From Halioglobus sp. (lineage in GTDB: Bacteria; Pseudomonadota; Gammaproteobacteria; Pseudomonadales; Halieaceae), in the NCBI GenBank assembly GCA_020443345.1, contig JAGRIH010000036.1:1-49228 (forward strand): 49,228 nucleotides of DNA, given 5' to 3'. Shown in pieces: positions 1 through 9,260 of the stretch (positions within the stretch are counted from its first letter, which is position 1; each line of letters starts with the position of its first letter). A program made the translations under genes and the position numbers. Below the pieces are notes generated by a model. The model was not told the DNA's origin, searched no databases, and worked only from the letters and a program-made list of their open reading frames with translations.

Positions 1-105
1 TCAGTTTTAACTGCAAATCAACACCGCAGGCCGGCTGTCGGCTTGCCGGTGACCCTGTGCCGCCGCATCCGCGGCGGCGGGTACGAGTTGCAGGCGCATT
101 GACCG

Positions 106-1977
106 ATGCATAACGCTAGATCGTTCTTAATCTCCGTGCTGGCGCTGACCATTTTATCGTTCAGTTTCTGGTACAGCAGCGGTTGGCTGCAGTTGTGTGC
201 TGGTCTGGCGCTGTTCCTGTTCGGCATGCAGTGCCTGGAGGAGGGCCTGCGGCAACTGGCCGGGGGCAAGCTCGAACGCCTGCTCGAGCGCAGTACCGCA
301 ACTCCCCTCAAGGGCTTTCTGTTCGGGGTGGGCGGCACTATGGTGCTGCAGTCGACCACCTTGATGTCACTGCTGATCATCGCGTTTATCAGCACCGGCC
401 TGATTCAACTGGCCGGCGGTATCGCCATTGTTCTGGGTATCAACCTCGGCACCAGCGGCGGCATCTGGCTGCTGGCCATGGCCGGTCATAATTTCAGCCT
501 GAGCCCGCTGGCCTTGCCCTTGCTCGTGTTTGGCGTGCTGGCCGGATTCAGTGGTGCAAAGAGCAAGGCCGCCGGCCGTATCGTGCTGGGTGTCGCCTTT
601 ATCTTTCTGGGTATCGACCAGATCAAGGGCGGGTTTGCCGGGTTTGGCGGCGGTCTCGATCTGACTGCACAGGTGGGCAGCGGCCTGTTGGGACAATTGG
701 CCTTTGTCGCTCTCGGGCTGCTGTTGACTGCGGTCCTGCAGTCGAGCCACGCCACTTTGATGCTGATTCTGGCCGCCCTGGCCGCCGGGCAAATCGAATT
801 ATGGCAGGGCATGGCCGTGGCCATCGGCGGCAATGCGGGCAGCAGCGTGACCACGGCGCTGGTCGGCTGGCTGGGGGGCAGTCGCGGCGGGCAGCGGCTG
901 GCCCTGGTGCACGTCCTGTTCAATCTGGTCACCGGTCTGCTGACGCTGCTGCTGCTGTCCCCCCTGGCGTGGCTGACCCAGTGGCTGATGGCGCAACTGG
1001 GCGCCGGCGACAACCCGCTGTTGCAACTGGCCATGTTCCAGACCCTGTTCAACCTGATTGGCGTGCTGCTGTTCTGGCCGTCGCAGAAGCCATTGGAGCG
1101 CTGGTTAATCCGTTTTTTACCCGACCGCCCGGAGCCCGCGGTGTTGATTGCCGATACGCAAACCCAGCAGCGCGGCGTCGTCGAACAGCGTGCCGTGCCG
1201 CACACCGGGACGCGCTATCTTACCGAGGCGGCGCTGGCCTCGGCGGATACGGCTGCGCGCGCGGTGGTGCAGGAATTGCAGCATCTGGGCCGCCTGAGCC
1301 TGGAGGTTATCTGCCACGCCCTCTATCAGCCGATCGAGCAGCTCACCAGTGCGGTGGTCGACGAGGCGCTGTTGAACGCGCGGGCGGACGTTGCCCGGAG
1401 CCTGGATGCCGAGGAACTCTACCGGCGCCATATCAAGGATGTGTATTCGGAGCTGCTGGGTTTCATGAGCCGTCTGAATGTGGAGCTGGACGAGGAACAC
1501 CAGGCGTTCTGGATGACCTGTCAGGTGGTCGCGCTGCAGCTCGTGCACGCGGTGAAAGACGCCAAGCATTTGCAGAAAAACCTCGGCCGCTATCTGGGCG
1601 ACGATCGCTCTTTCGCCCACCGGCACTATCTGGAGCTGCGGCGTCACCTGTTGTGGGTATTGCGGCAGGTGCACGAGATCAGCCGCCTGGAGCTGCCCGA
1701 TGACGTGTGGCGCTCGCGTCTGGACTGGGTGGATGCACAGGCCGCCACGTTTGACGCCGAGTTTCGCCATCGCGTGTTCAGTGACGTGCGCAGCCAGCAG
1801 ATGGGCAACTTCCAGGCCAGCTCCTTGATGAATGACCTGGGCTACGTCAGCCGGATCACGCAGAGTTTCCGCAACGTGTTGCTGCTGGGGCTGGCCGGGG
1901 ACAACGAACTGATCCGTGAAGTGCGCCGCCTCGGTGGCGGCGACGACGGACCCCTGATCCAGCTCTACAGGCCATGA
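106..1977 (+). CDS. Na/Pi-cotransporter family protein with PhoU-like tail
   Basis: This 623-residue inner-membrane protein has an N-terminal transport region of about 340 residues with many hydrophobic segments. It carries two inverted-repeat signatures typical of Na/Pi-II (PF02690) proteins: a LQSTT motif near residue 85 and a LQSSHAT motif near residue 212. Each is followed by a Gly-rich segment (GINLGTSGG and GGNAGSSVTT). The last 250 residues are soluble and helical, resembling the PhoU-like domain found on bacterial members such as YjbB. The family moves phosphate with sodium, in some cases outward. The direction and substrate here are inferred, not visible. The chosen ATG has no strong Shine-Dalgarno sequence. 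A slightly later start would still leave the first membrane helix. It is not obviously in an operon, since the next gene is convergent. Confidence 0.85.
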   Translation: MHNARSFLISVLALTILSFSFWYSSGWLQLCAGLALFLFGMQCLEEGLRQLAGGKLERLLERSTATPLKGFLFGVGGTMVLQSTTLMSLLIIAFISTGLIQLAGGIAIVLGINLGTSGGIWLLAMAGHNFSLSPLALPLLVFGVLAGFSGAKSKAAGRIVLGVAFIFLGIDQIKGGFAGFGGGLDLTAQVGSGLLGQLAFVALGLLLTAVLQSSHATLMLILAALAAGQIELWQGMAVAIGGNAGSSVTTALVGWLGGSRGGQRLALVHVLFNLVTGLLTLLLLSPLAWLTQWLMAQLGAGDNPLLQLAMFQTLFNLIGVLLFWPSQKPLERWLIRFLPDRPEPAVLIADTQTQQRGVVEQRAVPHTGTRYLTEAALASADTAARAVVQELQHLGRLSLEVICHALYQPIEQLTSAVVDEALLNARADVARSLDAEELYRRHIKDVYSELLGFMSRLNVELDEEHQAFWMTCQVVALQLVHAVKDAKHLQKNLGRYLGDDRSFAHRHYLELRRHLLWVLRQVHEISRLELPDDVWRSRLDWVDAQAATFDAEFRHRVFSDVRSQQMGNFQASSLMNDLGYVSRITQSFRNVLLLGLAGDNELIREVRRLGGGDDGPLIQLYRP

Positions 1978-1999
1978 GGTCGGCGCTGTGTCGCCGGCC

Positions 2000-3463
2000 C
2001 TAGTCTGCCAGTCCGCCCATCAGCAGGTACTTGAGTTCCAGGTAGTCGTCCATGCCGTACTTGGAGCCCTCGCGGCCCGAACCGGACTCCTTGACCCCGC
2101 CAAAAGGTGCCATTTCATTGGAGATGAGGCCCGCGTTGATACCCACGATGCCGTACTCCAGGGCCTCGGCCACCCGCCACACGCGCCCGATATCCCGGGT
2201 ATAGAAGTAGGAGGCCAGCCCGAAGGGGGTGTCGTTGGCCAGGGCGATGGCCTCCTCCTCACTGGCAAAGCGCACCACCGGGGATACCGGGCCGAAGATC
2301 TCGTTGCGAAACACGGGCATGTCCGCGGTGACGTGAGTCAGTACGGTGGGCTGGTAGAAAAAGCCGCCCAACTCGTGGGGACCGCCGCCCAGGGCCAGTG
2401 TGGCGCCGGCGTCGACGCTGGTGCGCACCAGGTCGCCGACATCCGCGAGCGCCCTGGCGCTGATCAGGGGGCCGATGTCCACACCTTCGGCCATGCCGTC
2501 CCCCACCCGCAGTTGCGCCGTTGCCGCCACCAGTTTTTCCACGAAGGCAGCGTAAATGGTGTCCTGCACCAGCAGGCGGTTGGCGCACACGCAGGTCTGT
2601 CCGGCATTGCGGTACTTGGAGACCATGGCTCCGGCGACCGCGGCCTCCAGGTCGGCGTCTTCAAACACGATGAACGGCGCGTTGCCGCCGAGTTCCATCG
2701 AGGTTTTTTTCATGGTCGCGGCGCACTGGGCCTCCAGTCGCTTGCCCACCTCGGTAGAGCCGGTAAAGGTGAGCTTGCGCACCGTGGGGTTGCCGGTCAG
2801 TTCGGAGCCGATCTCGGCGGCGTCGCCGACCACCACGTTCAGCACCCCGGCCGGTACACCGGCGCGCCCGGCCAGTTCCGCCATCGCCAGCGCCGACAGG
2901 GGAGTTTCGGAGGCGGGTTTGACCACGATACTGCAGCCGGCGGCGAGGGCGGGAGCGGCCTTGCGCGCAATCATCGCATTGGGAAAATTCCAGGGTGTGA
3001 TGGCCGCCACCACGCCCACCGGCTGCCTGATGCACACGATGCGCTGGTCGGGAGAGGGCCCGGGAATGACGTCGCCGTCGACGCGTTTGGCCTGTTCGCC
3101 GAACCACTCGACGAACGCCGCGCCGTAGGCGATCTCGCCGCGCGATTCGGTCAGCGGCTTGCCCTGTTCGGCGGTCATGATGCGCGCCAGGTCCTCCTGG
3201 TGCTGCAGCAGCAGGTCAAACCAGCGGCGCAGGATGCCGGCCCGGTGCTTGGCTGGCGTACGCTGCCAGTCGCGCATGGCGCGCGCGGCGGCGGCAATGG
3301 CGCGCGCCGTCTCCGCGGCGCCGACTTTGGCCACCTCGATAATCTCTTGGCCGCTGGCGGGATTGGTCACGGCAAGCGTGTCGCCGTTGTCGGCGCCGCT
3401 CCACTGTCCATCGATATAGGCCTGGCTGCGCAGCAGCTCGGGGTCTGACAGAGATAGCGTCAT
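2000..3463 (-). CDS. gabD: NAD(P)-dependent succinate-semialdehyde dehydrogenase
   Basis: The 487-residue protein has the aldehyde dehydrogenase fold and the GabD-type sequence throughout. It oxidises succinate semialdehyde to succinate, the last step of the GABA shunt, in the cytosol. Visible features are the cofactor-loop motif TPWNFP (residues 156-161), the FTGSTEVGK motif (233-241), the general-base Glu257 in MELGGN, and the catalytic Cys291 in NAGQTCVCANR. A second cysteine, Cys293, sits two residues on, as in SSADH enzymes where the pair can form a redox switch. A longer upstream frame to 3544 exists, but ATG 3463 is preceded by GGAGGATCACC and gives the normal family length. It is transcribed divergently from the kinase gene. 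No GABA transaminase is present here, so the substrate assignment rests on family similarity. Confidence 0.9.
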   Translation of the reverse strand: MTLSLSDPELLRSQAYIDGQWSGADNGDTLAVTNPASGQEIIEVAKVGAAETARAIAAAARAMRDWQRTPAKHRAGILRRWFDLLLQHQEDLARIMTAEQGKPLTESRGEIAYGAAFVEWFGEQAKRVDGDVIPGPSPDQRIVCIRQPVGVVAAITPWNFPNAMIARKAAPALAAGCSIVVKPASETPLSALAMAELAGRAGVPAGVLNVVVGDAAEIGSELTGNPTVRKLTFTGSTEVGKRLEAQCAATMKKTSMELGGNAPFIVFEDADLEAAVAGAMVSKYRNAGQTCVCANRLLVQDTIYAAFVEKLVAATAQLRVGDGMAEGVDIGPLISARALADVGDLVRTSVDAGATLALGGGPHELGGFFYQPTVLTHVTADMPVFRNEIFGPVSPVVRFASEEEAIALANDTPFGLASYFYTRDIGRVWRVAEALEYGIVGINAGLISNEMAPFGGVKESGSGREGSKYGMDDYLELKYLLMGGLAD

Positions 3464-3573
3464 GGTGATCCTCCGGTTGGCAATGGCATGGACTATAGAC
3501 CAGATTTGATCGCTACGGGCGTTCTGGGGGGAAGCGCGGGTCAAAAAACACAGGGTGGCGGCCCCGGGGCTGA

Positions 3574-3602
3574 TTTGCGCTTTGTCGCCGCCGCGCTACA
3601 AT
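3574..3602 (+). promoter_or_regulatory. Possible sigma-70 promoter of the glrK-like operon
   Basis: A TACAAT hexamer lies at 3597-3602, and a TTTGCG/TTGCGC stretch sits 16-17 bp upstream. The site is 27 bp before the ATG chosen for the kinase. The -35 match is weak, so this is only a candidate. Confidence 0.35.
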
Positions 3603-3628
3603 CGCAGCAGTTCCCCGTCTGGTTGAAT

Positions 3629-5053
3629 ATGTCGTTCTGGCGGCCCAGGTCTGTACTGCAGCTTGTACTGGTCGGTTTTTTCACGGCCCTGGCGCCACTG
3701 TGTCTGGCGATCCTGTTTACCGTGCAGACCCTGGAAGAGCTGGCCGGAAAGGAGCGGGCCGTTACCCGCCAGATTGTCGCGGTCACCCGCCTGGGCGGGG
3801 AGATTCAGACCGAGCTGCTGGAACTGGAGCGGCACGCCCGCCAGTACCTGACGCTGTTCGACCCCGAGTTGGCCCGCCTGGCTGAAAACGAGCGGACGCA
3901 GTTGTTGCGGCAGTTGCGGGAGCTGGGCGGGCGGGTCGGTGCGCCGGGGCCGGAGCTCGCACTGCTGCAGTCCCTGCAGCGCTTGGATATGTCGCTGCTC
4001 AACGCCAGGCAGCCGGGCCCGGCGACCACGGTGCTCGCCGGGGCCTTCGAGAACGCCTTTGCCACCATCAGCGAGCAGCGGCGGGCACTGCGGCCGTGGC
4101 TGCAAAGCTGGGTGGAGCAGTTGCTGCATAACAACGCGGACCAGGCGGAGGCGGTGATCAACGCCATGTTCGTGCAGCTGTCCTTCCTGGTGTTCGCCAC
4201 GTTGGCTCTGCTGCTGTTGTTCGCCTACTGGATCAACAAGCCGGTGCAGCAACTGACCCAGGAAATTCACAGGCTGGGAACCTCCGGGCTGGGCCATACG
4301 ATCCGTATCTCCGGTCCGCAGGAGGTCGCCGCGCTGGGCCAGAAACTCGATTGGCTGCGCCAGCGGCTGCATGAAACGGAGCTGCAGAAACAGCAGTTCC
4401 AGCGCCATATTTCACACGAGCTGAAAACGCCCCTGGCCAGCCTCAGGGAGGGGACGGACCTGCTGGCGGAACAGGTGACCGGGCACCTGTCCCAGCAACA
4501 GCAGGCAGTGGTGGACATCGTCCGGGAAAACGCCATCGAGCTGCAGCGCATGATCGAAAACCTGGTCGACTACAACCCGCTGTCCCGGCGCGAACCGGTG
4601 TTCGAACGGATTGTGCTGGCGCCCCTTTGGCAGGAGATACTGGCCAGCTACCGCATCACCATCGACCAGAAACACATCGCGGTGACACTGCGCGGTGCGG
4701 TCGACGACTGGGTGGCGGACCGGCACAAACTCAAGACCACGCTGGACAACCTGCTGTCCAATGCCGTCAACTACGCGCCAGAGGATGGCCGTGTCGACAT
4801 CGTATGGCAGCGCGAAGGCGCCAACCTGGTCATCGAGGTGGCCAATTCTGGCGAGCCCATCCCCAAGGCGGATCGTGAGCGCGTCTTCGAACCCTTTTTT
4901 CAAAGCACCGCAACGAGAACCGGTCCGATCAAGGGGTCCGGCGTGGGATTGAGTGTCGCCCGGGAGTGCATTGAAATTCAAGGCGGTGAGCTGTCGCTGG
5001 TCGCCCACAGTGAACTTCCGGTGTGTTTCAGGCTGTTATGTCCGGCTCGCTAG
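3629..5053 (+). CDS. glrK: Membrane sensor histidine kinase, GlrK/QseE-like
   Basis: The 474-residue kinase begins with a transmembrane helix (about residues 10-33). A largely helical periplasmic domain of about 140 residues follows, then a second membrane helix near 183-200 and a HAMP-like linker. The phospho-acceptor helix contains HELKTP with His263. The ATPase domain shows an N-box (NLLSNAVNY) and a G-box (GSGVGLSVA). Identification as GlrK rests on the architecture and on the gene order kinase-lipoprotein-sigma-54 regulator, which matches glrK-qseG-glrR of enterobacteria. There GlrK phosphorylates GlrR in response to envelope signals. The frame is open back to 3488, but the ATG at 3629 places the membrane helix directly at the N-terminus. 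Its end overlaps the next gene by 16 bp. Confidence 0.85.
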   Translation: MSFWRPRSVLQLVLVGFFTALAPLCLAILFTVQTLEELAGKERAVTRQIVAVTRLGGEIQTELLELERHARQYLTLFDPELARLAENERTQLLRQLRELGGRVGAPGPELALLQSLQRLDMSLLNARQPGPATTVLAGAFENAFATISEQRRALRPWLQSWVEQLLHNNADQAEAVINAMFVQLSFLVFATLALLLLFAYWINKPVQQLTQEIHRLGTSGLGHTIRISGPQEVAALGQKLDWLRQRLHETELQKQQFQRHISHELKTPLASLREGTDLLAEQVTGHLSQQQQAVVDIVRENAIELQRMIENLVDYNPLSRREPVFERIVLAPLWQEILASYRITIDQKHIAVTLRGAVDDWVADRHKLKTTLDNLLSNAVNYAPEDGRVDIVWQREGANLVIEVANSGEPIPKADRERVFEPFFQSTATRTGPIKGSGVGLSVARECIEIQGGELSLVAHSELPVCFRLLCPAR

Positions 5054-5598
5054 GCCGCCTGTCGCGCGTCGCAGGTGCCGCTCTGGTCTTGCTGGCCGGC
5101 TGCGCCAGTGCGCCACCGGTGCAGATCGTGCAATTTCCTCGGCCGGTGACCGTAGCCCAGCCGCCTGTCCAGAAGTGGCTGGACTGGCGGGCTGGCGTGA
5201 TGACACTGGATGCATCTCAGGTCGGCAGCGGGCTCGCGGCGATGGGCGATCCGTCGAGTGTCGACGAGCGGTTTTACTTTGCCCTGCTCAATCAGCAAAC
5301 GGACGATTACGATGCCTGGGTCGTCGCCAGGGATGTCTATCGGCAGCTTGGCGAGGACCAGGCGCTCTCCCCGGGCCAGCGGCAACTGGCCGGGATCCTG
5401 GAGCAGGACGCACAGGGCAGGATAAACGCCTTTCAACGTTACGAGCAGTTACAACGGCAGTACCGCGACCTGCAGCAGCACTACGAACAGGCGCAGCGGC
5501 AAATGATCGAGCTGCGGCAGCAGAACGCCCTGCTGGAAGAAAAAATCAAGGCGATCACCGATCTCGAAGCAACCATCAGCGAGCGCAGGGAGAACTGA
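5038..5598 (+). CDS. QseG-like outer-membrane lipoprotein of the Glr system
   Basis: The 186-residue product starts with a lipoprotein signal peptide whose lipobox LAGC places the lipidated cysteine at residue 22. A globular middle part follows. The last 60 residues are strongly charged and Gln/Glu-rich with heptad spacing, and look like a coiled coil. Its place between a GlrK-like kinase and GlrR, overlapping the kinase end by 16 bp and ending just before the regulator ATG, matches qseG (yfhG), which in enterobacteria is an accessory outer-membrane lipoprotein acting on the kinase. Direct sequence similarity to QseG cannot be judged here, so the name is left open. A GTG at 5023 is an alternative start, but ATG 5038 gives the more compact signal peptide. 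Confidence 0.75.
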   Translation: MSGSLGRLSRVAGAALVLLAGCASAPPVQIVQFPRPVTVAQPPVQKWLDWRAGVMTLDASQVGSGLAAMGDPSSVDERFYFALLNQQTDDYDAWVVARDVYRQLGEDQALSPGQRQLAGILEQDAQGRINAFQRYEQLQRQYRDLQQHYEQAQRQMIELRQQNALLEEKIKAITDLEATISERREN

Positions 5599-6942
<1,344 letters not shown>

Positions 6943-6947
6943 AGTGT

Positions 6948-6965
6948 TGTCGCCAAATTGCGACA
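6948..6965. promoter_or_regulatory. GlrR operator-like palindrome, site 1
   Basis: The sequence is an exact TGTC-N10-GACA match, the enhancer form described for GlrR in enterobacteria. Its centre lies about 197 bp upstream of the start point predicted from the sigma-54 promoter at 7128-7142, a normal distance for an enhancer site. Confidence 0.65.
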
Positions 6966-7013
6966 CCGTAACCTGTTGTTTTTATTGAGTAATCCATGTT
7001 TTCGCTGCACAGT

Positions 7014-7031
7014 TGTCGGCAAAAGCATACA
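7014..7031. promoter_or_regulatory. GlrR operator-like palindrome, site 2 (one mismatch)
   Basis: TGTC-N10-TACA differs from the GlrR consensus at one base. It lies 66 bp after site 1 and about 131 bp upstream of the predicted start point. Paired sites are usual for sigma-54 activators, which bind as oligomers. Confidence 0.5.
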
Positions 7032-7127
7032 GAAGGTGCGCGATATTACCGGCAATTTTTCACAAATTTCTACGCATACCCCATATCGCCTCCATAAGCC
7101 ATTGTTTTATAAAAAATATGTGATCTG

Positions 7128-7142
7128 TGGCACAGTATTTGT
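7128..7142 (+). promoter_or_regulatory. Sigma-54 (-24/-12) promoter of the acyltransferase gene
   Basis: TGGCAC-N5-TTGT matches the RpoN consensus TGGCAC-N5-TTGC except for the last base, the same variant as in the E. coli psp promoter. GG and GT are ten bases apart. Transcription would begin near 7153 and run about 88 bases before the start codon at 7241. The region between the two operator sites and this promoter is AT-rich, as expected for bending DNA. Confidence 0.7.
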
Positions 7143-7240
7143 TTAAAAGCTCGCCAACGATTGCCGCTCACTGCGTCAAAGGGTGCCAGCGCGCCTCGAC
7201 GGTACATCGCCACCACACCATCTACCAGGGGGGAATTGCC

Positions 7241-7777
7241 TTGACTATCGAGTTTGAGCTGTGTCGGGATGCGCGACTGCTGGGGCAGTACTACGGTCTG
7301 CGCGAGCGCTGTTTTCGGCGCGAGCTTGGTCTGCCAGATTTTGACGGCGGCGAAGACGAGAGGGACCGCAGTGGCCACATACTCATCGCCCGCAGCGGCC
7401 AGCGCTGTGTCGGCGGCGCCCGCATCGCCCCGGGCGCGGCCATCGACTATCAGTTGGACGAGCTCGGCCTGGTTGCGGATTTCTGCTGCATGTGGGAGCG
7501 GTTCGTGGTCGACCCCGCCGTGCGCAGTATTCAGCTTATGCGCCAGTTTTGCGCCTACCTGATCGAGATGTCCCGGCAATTCGGCTATCACCATGCGCTG
7601 GTCCTGAGTTCCCTGCGCAACGCCCGTTTCTACCGGGCGTGTCATTCCGCCCTCGGCGTGGACTTCCGCATTCACCGCAGTGTGCCCGACTGTGCGCAGG
7701 GCCCTTTCCAAAACCTGGAGCACTACCTGTCCGTGTCCCATCTGGTGGACGACGCGCTCTGCCAGGTTGCCGCCTGA
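7241..7777 (+). CDS. LuxI/FeeM-like N-acyltransferase (GNAT superfamily)
   Basis: This 178-residue protein resembles autoinducer synthases and FeeM-type N-acyl amino acid synthases. Near the N-terminus it has a LuxI-like pattern: Arg-x2-Cys-Phe, then DFDGGEDERD in the acidic position, then VGGARI at the place of the LuxI VGxxRL strand. The WERFVVD segment is at the position of the LuxI ElSRFav strand. A family member would join an acyl chain from acyl-ACP or acyl-CoA to an amine such as homoserine lactone or an amino acid. The real substrate is unknown. The frame is open from 7127, but a TTG at 7241 preceded by CAGGGGGGAA is the best start, because the extension upstream would overlap the sigma-54 promoter. 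No luxR-type gene is nearby. It converges with pspF. Confidence 0.7.
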   Translation: MTIEFELCRDARLLGQYYGLRERCFRRELGLPDFDGGEDERDRSGHILIARSGQRCVGGARIAPGAAIDYQLDELGLVADFCCMWERFVVDPAVRSIQLMRQFCAYLIEMSRQFGYHHALVLSSLRNARFYRACHSALGVDFRIHRSVPDCAQGPFQNLEHYLSVSHLVDDALCQVAA

Positions 7778-7895
7778 CGCGTTGGCCCCTGGGGCTGCCG
7801 CCGGCCCCTTGCAGTGCCACCGCAGGGCCGCCCGCTGCGCGAACCGGTAGCGTCGATCCCAGCGCCGAAAGGTGCGCGCCGCCTGTGCTGATGGA

Positions 7896-9020
7896 TCAGT
7901 CGCCAACGCCGCGGTGCCGACCGCCCGCCAATCCATACTTGCGCACCAGGCCGCGCAACTGGTCATAGCTCAGCCCCAGGGCGCTGGCGCTGCGCCGCTG
8001 GTTGTGGCCATGCGCAGCCAGGGTCTGCACCAGCAAGCTTTTTTCGAAAGCACTGACCCGCGCAGTGAAATCGCCGCCCTGGTGAATCGCGTCCGGTTCC
8101 GGGCCGGGCTGGTGCGGCGCACTCGCGCGCGCTGCAGTGGTCCCGGTGCCGGCCGCAGCGCTGCCCGCACTCCCGGCGGCGGCTGCATTTTGCGGCTCTT
8201 CCCCGCCCCCTGCAGCGCTCGCTGGCAACGCGCTTGCGGCGTCGGCAAAAGGCGATACGAAGGGGTCGATGACGATAGTCCCTACCGGGCGCTCGGGGTC
8301 GCCCCAGCGAAACAGGGAGCGCTCCACTGCGTTCTTTAACTCGCGGACATTGCCCGGCCAGTCATGTGTCTGCAGTGTGGTCAGGGCGTCCGCAGTGAAC
8401 CCGGCAAACAGTTCCCAGCCCAGCTCCGCGCACAGTTGTACGGCAAAGTGCTGCGCCAGTTCCGGGATATCGCCGGTGCGGTGGCGCAGGGCGGGCATGT
8501 GGACCACATCGAAACTGAGCCGGTCGAGCAGGTCCTGGCGGAACTGGCCGCTGTGGGCAAGCTGGCGCAAATCGGCGTTGGTGGCCGCCACCACCCGCAC
8601 GTCCACCTGCAGAGTCTGTTGCGCGCCGATGCGCTCGAACTCGCCGTATTCCAGCACCCGCAACAGTTTTTCCTGCAGCCGCGTCGACATGGTGGCCACC
8701 TCGTCCAGAAACAGGGTGCCGCCGTCGGCCCGCTCAAAGCGCCCGCGCTGCGTGCGCGTGGCCCCGGTAAAGCTGCCGGCCTCGTGACCGAACAGCTCGG
8801 ATTCCAGCAGGCCGTCCGCGATGGCCGCGCAGTTGACCTTGAGCAGGGGAGCGTCCCAGCGTTCGGACAGGTAGTGCAGGCGCTGCGCCGCCAGCTCCTT
8901 GCCGGTGCCGCGTTCGCCGAGAATCAGAATGGGGCGGTTGATCGGGGCCAGCAGGGAGATGCGTTCCAGTGTGGCGGTGAGGGCCGGTGAGTCCCCGATC
9001 ATGGTTTCGGTATTACGCAT
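7896..9020 (-). CDS. pspF: Psp operon transcriptional activator PspF
   Basis: PspF is a sigma-54 activator without a receiver domain. The 374-residue protein has Walker A GERGTGKE (35-42), Walker B TLFLDE (102-107) and a C-terminal Fis-type helix-turn-helix. The surface Trp55 in LSERWDAP corresponds to E. coli Trp56, where PspA binds and holds PspF inactive. It is divergent from pspA, as in E. coli. Two points are odd. The sigma-54 contact loop reads GSFTGA (82-87) instead of GAFTGA. Between the AAA+ domain and the helix-turn-helix there is an Ala/Gly/Pro-rich linker of roughly 70 residues, which makes the protein longer than the 325-residue E. coli one. Confidence 0.92.
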   Translation of the reverse strand: MRNTETMIGDSPALTATLERISLLAPINRPILILGERGTGKELAAQRLHYLSERWDAPLLKVNCAAIADGLLESELFGHEAGSFTGATRTQRGRFERADGGTLFLDEVATMSTRLQEKLLRVLEYGEFERIGAQQTLQVDVRVVAATNADLRQLAHSGQFRQDLLDRLSFDVVHMPALRHRTGDIPELAQHFAVQLCAELGWELFAGFTADALTTLQTHDWPGNVRELKNAVERSLFRWGDPERPVGTIVIDPFVSPFADAASALPASAAGGGEEPQNAAAAGSAGSAAAGTGTTAARASAPHQPGPEPDAIHQGGDFTARVSAFEKSLLVQTLAAHGHNQRRSASALGLSYDQLRGLVRKYGLAGGRHRGVGD

Positions 9021-9057
9021 AGGTTAAATATACCAATTAAGAAGGTTAAATAAACCT
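9021..9057. promoter_or_regulatory. Candidate PspF enhancer repeats
   Basis: AGGTTAAATA occurs twice, at 9021-9030 and 9043-9052. The spacing is 22 bp, about two turns of the helix, and each copy is followed by an ACC half that makes an imperfect palindrome. The repeats directly abut the pspF start and lie about 130-150 bp upstream of the pspA start point. PspF bound here could activate pspA and repress its own gene, as in E. coli. The sequence itself is not the E. coli UAS, so this is inference. Confidence 0.4.
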
Positions 9058-9152
9058 GATATAGGCATATATAACCATATATACTTCAAATATTGGCCTG
9101 GAATTTTCTCTTTTTTATAATATATGCTTTAAAAACAATAGCTTGCGAAGAT

Positions 9153-9167
9153 TGGCATGTATCGTGT
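9153..9167 (+). promoter_or_regulatory. Sigma-54 promoter of pspABC
   Basis: TGGCAT-N5-GTGT keeps the GG and GT dinucleotides ten bases apart. It lies 94 bases upstream of the pspA ATG and 133 bases from pspF, where the psp promoter is expected. It is a weaker match than the promoter at 7128. The surrounding AT-rich tract could hold an IHF site, but no good consensus was seen. Confidence 0.5.
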
Positions 9168-9260
9168 AACAGCAATCTCGACATTCGGGCATCAGCGCGT
9201 GCCATAAGTGGTACGTCCGGGCGCCACGCAGGTGACAGGACAGGTAACAGGAGAGCTAGC

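Noticed and set aside
1988-3448. A 486-codon plus-strand frame opposite gabD
   Set aside because: It lies wholly antisense to a clear aldehyde dehydrogenase gene, is low-complexity and has no recognisable domain or ribosome site. It results from high GC.
7777-7896. GC-rich hairpin near 7790 as a terminator of the acyltransferase
   Set aside because: The stem is only about 5 bp and no T-run follows.
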